Shown here piece by piece: positions 60,060 to 64,000 of a DNA stretch of 64,000 nt. Below the pieces are notes generated by a model. That model searched no databases, was not told the origin of the DNA, and saw only the letters and a program-made list of their open reading frames with translations. The DNA lies in NCBI GenBank assembly GCA_900104855.1, contig FNSS01000001.1:6829001-6893000 (forward strand), read 5' to 3'. Numbering within the stretch: position 1 is the first letter of the stretch; each line of letters begins with the position of its first letter. This stretch comes from Rhizobiales bacterium GAS188 (GTDB lineage Bacteria > Pseudomonadota > Alphaproteobacteria > Rhizobiales > Beijerinckiaceae). The position numbers and the translations under genes are program-made.

Positions 60060-60184
60060 GGCGGCTCTCCCTCAGGGCACTCCTGCGGAGAGCATAATGT
60101 CGGAAAGCGTCGAAGTGTTGCCCGAGATGACGGTTGCGATGACGGTGGTGGCATCAGCCGAAGCTCGCGTGATCCAGCGCGGCC

Positions 60185-61105
60185 TCATCGGTTTCCGATA
60201 TTCGATACATCGAAAGGCGTCGTCTGGTAGAGCTGGTTGATCCAGTTGCCGAACAGCAGGTGGGCATGGCTGCGCCAGCGGTTCTCGGGCTGGCGCCCCG
60301 GGTCGTCCTTCGGGAAGTAGTTGTGCGGCGTGGCGATGGGCTTCCTGGCGGCGAGGTCTCGGAAATACTCGTCGCTGAGCGAATTGGAATCATACTCGAT
60401 ATGGTTGAACATATGGAGGGACCTGTGGGCCGGATCGTCCAAAAGGCACAGGCCCGCCTGGTCCGACTCCATCAGCACGCTCATGCCGCTATCTGCCGGG
60501 ATGTCCTCACGCCGCACCTCGGTCCAGCGCGACACAGGGATCGAGAAATCGTCGGAAAAGCCGCGCAGATATGACGAGGCGGGCGCGAGATTCCGGTGAC
60601 GGTAGACACCGAACGCCTTCTCGGCCAGCAGGTGCTTGGGCATGCCGTGGAAGTGATGGACCGCCGCTTGCGCGCCCCAGCAAATGTTGAAGCAGCCATG
60701 GACATGGGTCTGCGTCCAGTCGAAGATGCGGCGCAGTTCGTCCCAATAGGTCACCTGCTCGAATGGCATCGTCTCGACCGGGGCACCGGTGACGATAAAG
60801 CCGTCAAACCTCTCCGAGCTGATGTCCTCCCAGTCGCGGTAGAACGATATGATGTGCTCGCTGGGCGTATTGCGCGCGACGTGGTTGGTCATCTTGACCA
60901 GAGTCAGCTCCACCTGAAGCGGGGTCGAGCCGAGCAGCCTCGCAAACTGCGTCTCGGTCTTGATCTTGTCGGGCATCAGATTGAGCAGGCCGACGCGCAT
61001 GGGCCGGATGTCCTGGCGCACCGCATCTGCCTCGCGCATCACCATGACGCCTTCTGCGTCGAGCGTGGCGCGGGCGGGCAGGTCGTCAGGTATCTTTATG
61101 GGCAT
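60185..61105 (-). CDS. metA: Homoserine O-succinyl/acetyltransferase
   Basis: A 306-residue MetA-family enzyme activating homoserine for methionine synthesis. [15 protein letters not shown] is the classic N-terminus. [15 protein letters not shown] (about residue 39), catalytic Cys in [11 protein letters not shown] (about 142), His of FNHIEYD (about 235) with Glu, and [15 protein letters not shown] near the C-terminus. MetA proteins use succinyl- or acetyl-CoA; position 111-type specificity residues cannot be judged by eye. A GGTCGC/GCGACC palindrome lies 47 bp upstream of the start, but no SAM-II riboswitch motif was found. Confidence 0.95.
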   Translation of the reverse strand: MPIKIPDDLPARATLDAEGVMVMREADAVRQDIRPMRVGLLNLMPDKIKTETQFARLLGSTPLQVELTLVKMTNHVARNTPSEHIISFYRDWEDISSERFDGFIVTGAPVETMPFEQVTYWDELRRIFDWTQTHVHGCFNICWGAQAAVHHFHGMPKHLLAEKAFGVYRHRNLAPASSYLRGFSDDFSIPVSRWTEVRREDIPADSGMSVLMESDQAGLCLLDDPAHRSLHMFNHIEYDSNSLSDEYFRDLAARKPIATPHNYFPKDDPGRQPENRWRSHAHLLFGNWINQLYQTTPFDVSNIGNR

Positions 61106-61151
61106 CGACTTGTCTCGCTCTGCGGGGGGTGCCGGACATACCGCAGATCAT

Positions 61152-61165
61152 GGTCGCTCGCGACC
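61152..61165. promoter_or_regulatory. Palindrome upstream of metA
   Basis: GGTCGC-TC-GCGACC, symmetric arms around a 2-bp centre, 47 bp upstream of the metA start. It could be an operator or a short stem. The leader also has CTGCGG/CCGCAG arms closer to the start. No protein partner is known. Confidence 0.35.
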
Positions 61166-61230
61166 TCAAAAGCGAAGGTTTTCGAGGGCAGGGGGCCAGT
61201 CCTCAGTCCTCAGCGCTTGGCCCTCGGCCC

Positions 61231-61704
61231 TCAGGCGCCGCTCGCCGCCTCGCCCAACGCTGCGAGCAGGCTCTGCCACCATTGCGCATGGCGATGCAGG
61301 AAGAGCGCGTCCGGCATCGTGTGGCGCGCCACATGCTCGGCCGGCACCGTATCCCAGCCGCGATGCTCGACGGTGACCCGCGTCTCGACGCCCACAGGCT
61401 CGAAGCGGATATCGACCTGCGTCAGCTGGCCCGGCCTGAAAGTCGCTTGCCGCCAGGTGAAGCTCAAGCGGGCGCCGGGCTCCCAGGTGGTGATCTTGCC
61501 GATCTCGAAGACCTTGCCGCTGGCGAGCGTCTCGGTAAAGCGCCCGCCTTCATGCGGCTCGAAGGCCAGCATTCCGGGCGAACGCGGCGTGAAGCGGAAC
61601 AGCTCGTTCGGGCGCCACCAGAGATGGATCTCGCGGGTGAAGACCTCGAAGGCGCGCTCGGGCGTTGCCGCGACCCTCAGCGATACGAGCACGAGCGAGC
61701 TCAT
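61231..61704 (-). CDS. SRPBCC/AHSA1-family protein
   Basis: A 157-residue START-like protein. AATPERAFEVFTREIHLWWRP opens the fold; GGRFTETLASGKVFEIGKITTWEPGARLSFTW is the typical beta region, and W-x2-LLAALGEA the C-terminal helix. AHSA1 proteins bind small hydrophobic ligands. The gene overlaps the ArsR-type regulator by 4 bp (ATGA), a common ArsR-AHSA1 pairing in proteobacteria. Function unknown; the VOC-fold protein in the same operon suggests detoxification or ligand binding. Confidence 0.87.
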   Translation of the reverse strand: MSSLVLVSLRVAATPERAFEVFTREIHLWWRPNELFRFTPRSPGMLAFEPHEGGRFTETLASGKVFEIGKITTWEPGARLSFTWRQATFRPGQLTQVDIRFEPVGVETRVTVEHRGWDTVPAEHVARHTMPDALFLHRHAQWWQSLLAALGEAASGA

Positions 61705-62153
61705 CGCTTGCCCTCCAGATGGACCTTGAAGGCAGCGAGCTGCCCGGTCCAGAGCCGTTCCGTCTCCTCGAGCCAGAGGCGCAACTGACGCATCGGCTCG
61801 GGCCTCAGCTGGTAGACGCGCAGGCGCGCGTCGAAATCGGGATGCGTCTCCTCGACGATGCCGTTGAGGCGCAGATTGCGCAGATGCCGGCTCATGGCCG
61901 GCGGGCTCAAGCCGGCGGCGCGCGCAAGCTCGCTCGCGCGCCGCGGCTCACGGCGCAGGAGATCGACGACCAGGCGCCGATGCGGATCGGCGAGCGAGGC
62001 CAGCGTCCGGTCGAGGTCGAATGCCTTGCTCGCAAGACCGCGCTTTGCAGGACCCTGCTTTGCGGGATTTGGCCTTGAAGGATTTGGTCTTGAAGGATTT
62101 GCTTTCGAAGAACCTGGTTTCCAGGAACCTGGTTTCGAAGAAATTGGCCTCAA
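61701..62153 (-). CDS. ArsR-family helix-turn-helix regulator with repeat-derived N-terminal tail
   Basis: A 150-residue regulator. The winged helix is at about residues 45-115 (LASLADPHRRLVVDLLRREPRRASELARAAGLSPPAMSRHLRNL). Metal-binding Cys residues of classical ArsR are absent, so it is of the ligand-independent or small-molecule type paired with AHSA1 proteins. The first ~40 residues (KPGSWKPGSSKANPSRPNPS...) come from five 15-nt tandem units (62069-62143) and look unstructured. It is coupled to both neighbours by ATGA overlaps. Likely autoregulates the operon from the promoter near 62650. Confidence 0.87.
   Translation of the reverse strand: MRPISSKPGSWKPGSSKANPSRPNPSRPNPAKQGPAKRGLASKAFDLDRTLASLADPHRRLVVDLLRREPRRASELARAAGLSPPAMSRHLRNLRLNGIVEETHPDFDARLRVYQLRPEPMRQLRLWLEETERLWTGQLAAFKVHLEGKR
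62069..62143. repeat. 15-nt x5 tandem duplication at the arsR-like 5' end
   Basis: Five 15-nt units starting at 62069, 62084, 62099, 62114 and 62129, such as TTGGCCTTGAAGGAT. They encode the low-complexity KPGS/RPNP tail of the regulator. Similarity falls from the first two units to the last. Confidence 0.85.
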
Positions 62154-62611
62154 ACCCAGCCCTCGATCTTCAGCCCGCTCGCCTTCTCAGCCTCCTCGCG
62201 CGTCACCATCCGCACGGTCTGGCCAAAGGTCCAGACATGGCCTTCGGGATCGCGCGCCGCATAGACCCGGTCGCCGTAGAACTGATCTTCCGGCTCGCGC
62301 ACGATCACCGCTCCGGCGGCACGCGCCCGGGCGCAATGCTCGTCGATGCCGTCGCGCAATTTCACATGGATGCCATGCGTGTTCTTGCCGCCAAGCGAGG
62401 CGGGGCTTGCCGTGTACTCGGCCCATTCGCTGCCGACCATGATGTAGCCGTCGCCGAACCGCATCTCGGAATGGCCGAGCCGTCCTTCGGCATCGGTGAT
62501 CACCATGCTGCGCTCAAAGCCGAAGGCGGTCTCGAGCCAGTCGAGCGCCGCGAAGGGATCGCGATAATAGACGGCGGTGCCGAAAGTCGGCCGTTGGACC
62601 TTGTCGTTCAT
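62150..62611 (-). CDS. VOC-family (glyoxalase/PhnB-like) protein
   Basis: A 153-residue vicinal oxygen chelate fold protein. FGTAVYYRDPFAALDWLETAFGFE is the first beta-alpha unit; HSEMRFGDGYIMVGSEW and THGIHVKLRDGIDEHCARARAAGA follow; DRVYAARDPEGHVWTFGQ is the second-half metal-site region. PhnB-like VOC proteins are mostly of unknown substrate. The ATG is at 62609-62611. First gene of the VOC-ArsR-AHSA1 operon, preceded by a clear promoter. Confidence 0.9.
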   Translation of the reverse strand: MNDKVQRPTFGTAVYYRDPFAALDWLETAFGFERSMVITDAEGRLGHSEMRFGDGYIMVGSEWAEYTASPASLGGKNTHGIHVKLRDGIDEHCARARAAGAVIVREPEDQFYGDRVYAARDPEGHVWTFGQTVRMVTREEAEKASGLKIEGWV

Positions 62612-62640
62612 GAGTGCAAATCCTTCTCTCTTCGCGCAAT

Positions 62641-62669
62641 AATTAACGGTGCGCGCAACTATCTGTCAA
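62641..62669 (-). promoter_or_regulatory. Sigma-70 promoter of the VOC-ArsR-AHSA1 operon
   Basis: On the minus strand TTGACA (62664-62669) and TTAATT (62641-62646) are 17 nt apart. Two direct TTGCGCG motifs flank the -10 box (spacer and just downstream), a possible ArsR-type operator. The start point would lie about 20-25 nt before the VOC gene. Confidence 0.7.
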
Positions 62670-62975
62670 GCCGGAGGCGCCGGCGAACCGAGGCCCGCCG
62701 AAACCCCGCTTGACAAGCCGACGGGGAGTGAACAGAGTGGCAACACGAAGGTGTCGGCAACACCATGCTGCAGTGCAGCGAGACCGAATCCGGGACATGA
62801 CGCGTTCGCTGTAGATCTCCTGTTTTTAACAGCTGATCGCAATGCAGCATCGCCCGTGCATCGACCGGGATATGCGCATCCAGCCTGCTGCGCCTTTTCT
62901 TCGCGGGATTTCGATGGCACAAAGACGCCTCGGGATCGCCGGCCGCGGGCGAGCCTCGTGTCGCAGAGGACCATC

Positions 62976-64000
62976 ATGGACAAGCGCCTTCCCTTCCTCG
63001 CCGAGCTCGAGCGCAAGGTCTTGTGGTTGTCCACCTGGACGATCCACAACGCCAACCATCTGCGGGCGGGCGATGACAGCCTCAAGGTCGGCGGCCATCA
63101 GGCCTCCTCGGCCTCGCTCTCGACCATCCTGACGGCGCTCTATTTCGCGGTGCTGCGGCCCGAAGATCGGGTGGCGGTGAAACCGCATGCGAGCCCGATC
63201 TTCCATGCCATCCAATATCTGTTCGGCAACCAGACGCGCGAGAAGCTCGAGAATTTCCGCGGCTACAAAGGCGCGCAATCCTATCCGTCCCGCACCAAGG
63301 ATGTGGACGATGTCGATTTCTCGACAGGCTCCGTCGGGCTCGGCGTGGCGCAGACGCTGTTTGCGAGCCTCGTCCAGGATTACGTCAAGGCGCATGGCTG
63401 GGCCAAGGACCGGCGCGAAGGCCGCATGATCGCCCTCGTCGGCGATGCCGAGATGGACGAAGGCAATATCTTCGAGGCATTGCTCGAAGGCTGGAAGCAG
63501 GGCCTGCGCAATTGCTGGTGGATCATCGACTATAACCGCCAGAGCCTCGATGCGGTCATCCGCGAGGGGCTGTACGCGCGCTTCGAGGCGATCTTCCGCG
63601 CCTTCGGCTGGGATGTGGTGATCCTCAAATACGGCTCGCTGCAGCTTGCGGCCTTCAAGGAGCCGGGTGGCGAGAAGCTGCGGCAATGGATCGACACTGC
63701 GCCGAACCAGCTCTATTCGGCCTTGACCTTCCAGGGCGGGGCGGCCTGGCGCAAGCGGCTCCTCGACGATCTCGGCGATCAAGGCGAGATGACGCATCTC
63801 ATCGAGAGCCGCTCGGACGAGGAGCTGGCGAGATTGATGAGCAATCTCGGCGGGCATGATCTGCCGAGCCTGCTGCAGGCCTTCGAGGCGATCGACCATG
63901 ACCGCCCGACCGTGTTCATCGCCTATACGATCAAGGGTTTTGGTTTGCCGCTCGCCGGCCACAAGGACAACCATGCGGGGCTGCTGACGCCGACCCAGCT
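62976..64000 (+). CDS. Pyruvate dehydrogenase E1-like (homodimeric, transketolase-type), 3' end outside window
   Basis: A thiamine diphosphate enzyme running off the right edge; 341 residues are present. The N-terminal transketolase-like domain shows HNANHLRAGDDSLKVGGHQASSASLSTI (about residue 22), AVKPHASPIFHAIQYLFG, SYPSRTKDVDDVDFSTGSVGLG (about 108), and the ThDP-binding GDAEMDEGNIFEALLEGW (about 155) followed by N. This is the AceE/MdeB pattern of single-chain E1 (or a 2-oxoacid dehydrogenase), not the alpha/beta heterodimer. The N-terminus is shorter than in enterobacterial AceE. GAGGA is upstream of ATG 62976. No E2/E3 genes are in view. Confidence 0.85.
   Translation, partial: MDKRLPFLAELERKVLWLSTWTIHNANHLRAGDDSLKVGGHQASSASLSTILTALYFAVLRPEDRVAVKPHASPIFHAIQYLFGNQTREKLENFRGYKGAQSYPSRTKDVDDVDFSTGSVGLGVAQTLFASLVQDYVKAHGWAKDRREGRMIALVGDAEMDEGNIFEALLEGWKQGLRNCWWIIDYNRQSLDAVIREGLYARFEAIFRAFGWDVVILKYGSLQLAAFKEPGGEKLRQWIDTAPNQLYSALTFQGGAAWRKRLLDDLGDQGEMTHLIESRSDEELARLMSNLGGHDLPSLLQAFEAIDHDRPTVFIAYTIKGFGLPLAGHKDNHAGLLTPTQ

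Noticed and set aside
61106..61200. SAM-II riboswitch upstream of metA
   Set aside because: None of the conserved pseudoknot blocks could be found by eye on the minus strand.
62826..63974. Long minus-strand open frame opposite the E1 gene
   Set aside because: The plus strand encodes an unmistakable thiamine diphosphate enzyme across the same bases.

Overview
The window is high-GC DNA from an alphaproteobacterium, most likely of the order Hyphomicrobiales (Rhizobiales). The grounds are the gene content: a class II DAHP synthase, a MetA homoserine transsuccinylase, a chemoreceptor ending in a WEEF tail, an ECF42-type sigma factor with YciI partners, Tat-leader solute-binding proteins, a homodimeric-type pyruvate dehydrogenase E1, and the codon use. 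This is a placement by inference; no rRNA, tRNA or CRISPR array was seen. About 64 protein genes are supported, packed tightly with many 4-base ATGA start/stop overlaps. Both end genes are cut by the window edge.

Layout. 0-2.4 kb: an MFS exporter (cut), then two exported proteins (ABM domain and beta-lactamase-fold hydrolase) sharing a duplicated Tat leader and upstream region. 2.9-7.1 kb: rpiA, a DUF2059 protein, an O-antigen-ligase-like protein and glutathione reductase. 7.1-10 kb: a metallophosphoesterase, cupredoxin, ECF sigma and anti-sigma cluster. 10-16.9 kb: a LysR/aldo-keto reductase pair, class II aroG, murI, a methyltransferase, and an XRE/DUF2975 pair diverging from a small exported protein. 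17-25 kb: a cell-surface block with a large autotransporter, an exported FecR-domain protein, a UDG-like protein and a caspase-fold protein lacking both catalytic residues. 25-36 kb: transport (polar amino-acid-type ABC, TRAP, DMT), an Mrp-type ATPase and moaA.

36-52 kb contains ordinary genes (L,D-transpeptidase, DUF815 ATPase, EF-G-like GTPase, ChaC-like, ECF42 with two YciI proteins, DUF4424, SDR plus hydroxyacyl-CoA dehydrogenase, chemoreceptor). Their intergenic spaces hold seven copies of an 80-90 bp double-hairpin repeat. One copy is split by a complete IS1182-like element and another by a 179 bp transposase-less element with the same terminal repeats. Both insertions sit in the 3-nt loop of the same hairpin and duplicate that loop; this is the most striking feature of the window.

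52-57.7 kb is a six-gene ABC importer/oxidoreductase operon, probably for uptake and oxidation of a carbohydrate-like compound, with one unrecognised gene. 57.7-59.7 kb is accessory: a RAYT-type REP transposase with its own distinct REP-like ends, then a lower-GC CHAT-protease gene with an unrecognised C-terminal domain, which could be a defence or cell-death effector. 59.7-64 kb returns to ordinary content: a small exported protein, metA, a VOC/ArsR/AHSA1 operon with a clear promoter, and the start of an aceE-like gene.

A second genome-wide habit is visible. Short (12-18 nt) degenerate tandem duplications recur near gene ends, mostly lengthening signal peptides or N-terminal tails. All coordinates, alignments and motif calls were made by eye; no database search or computation was run.
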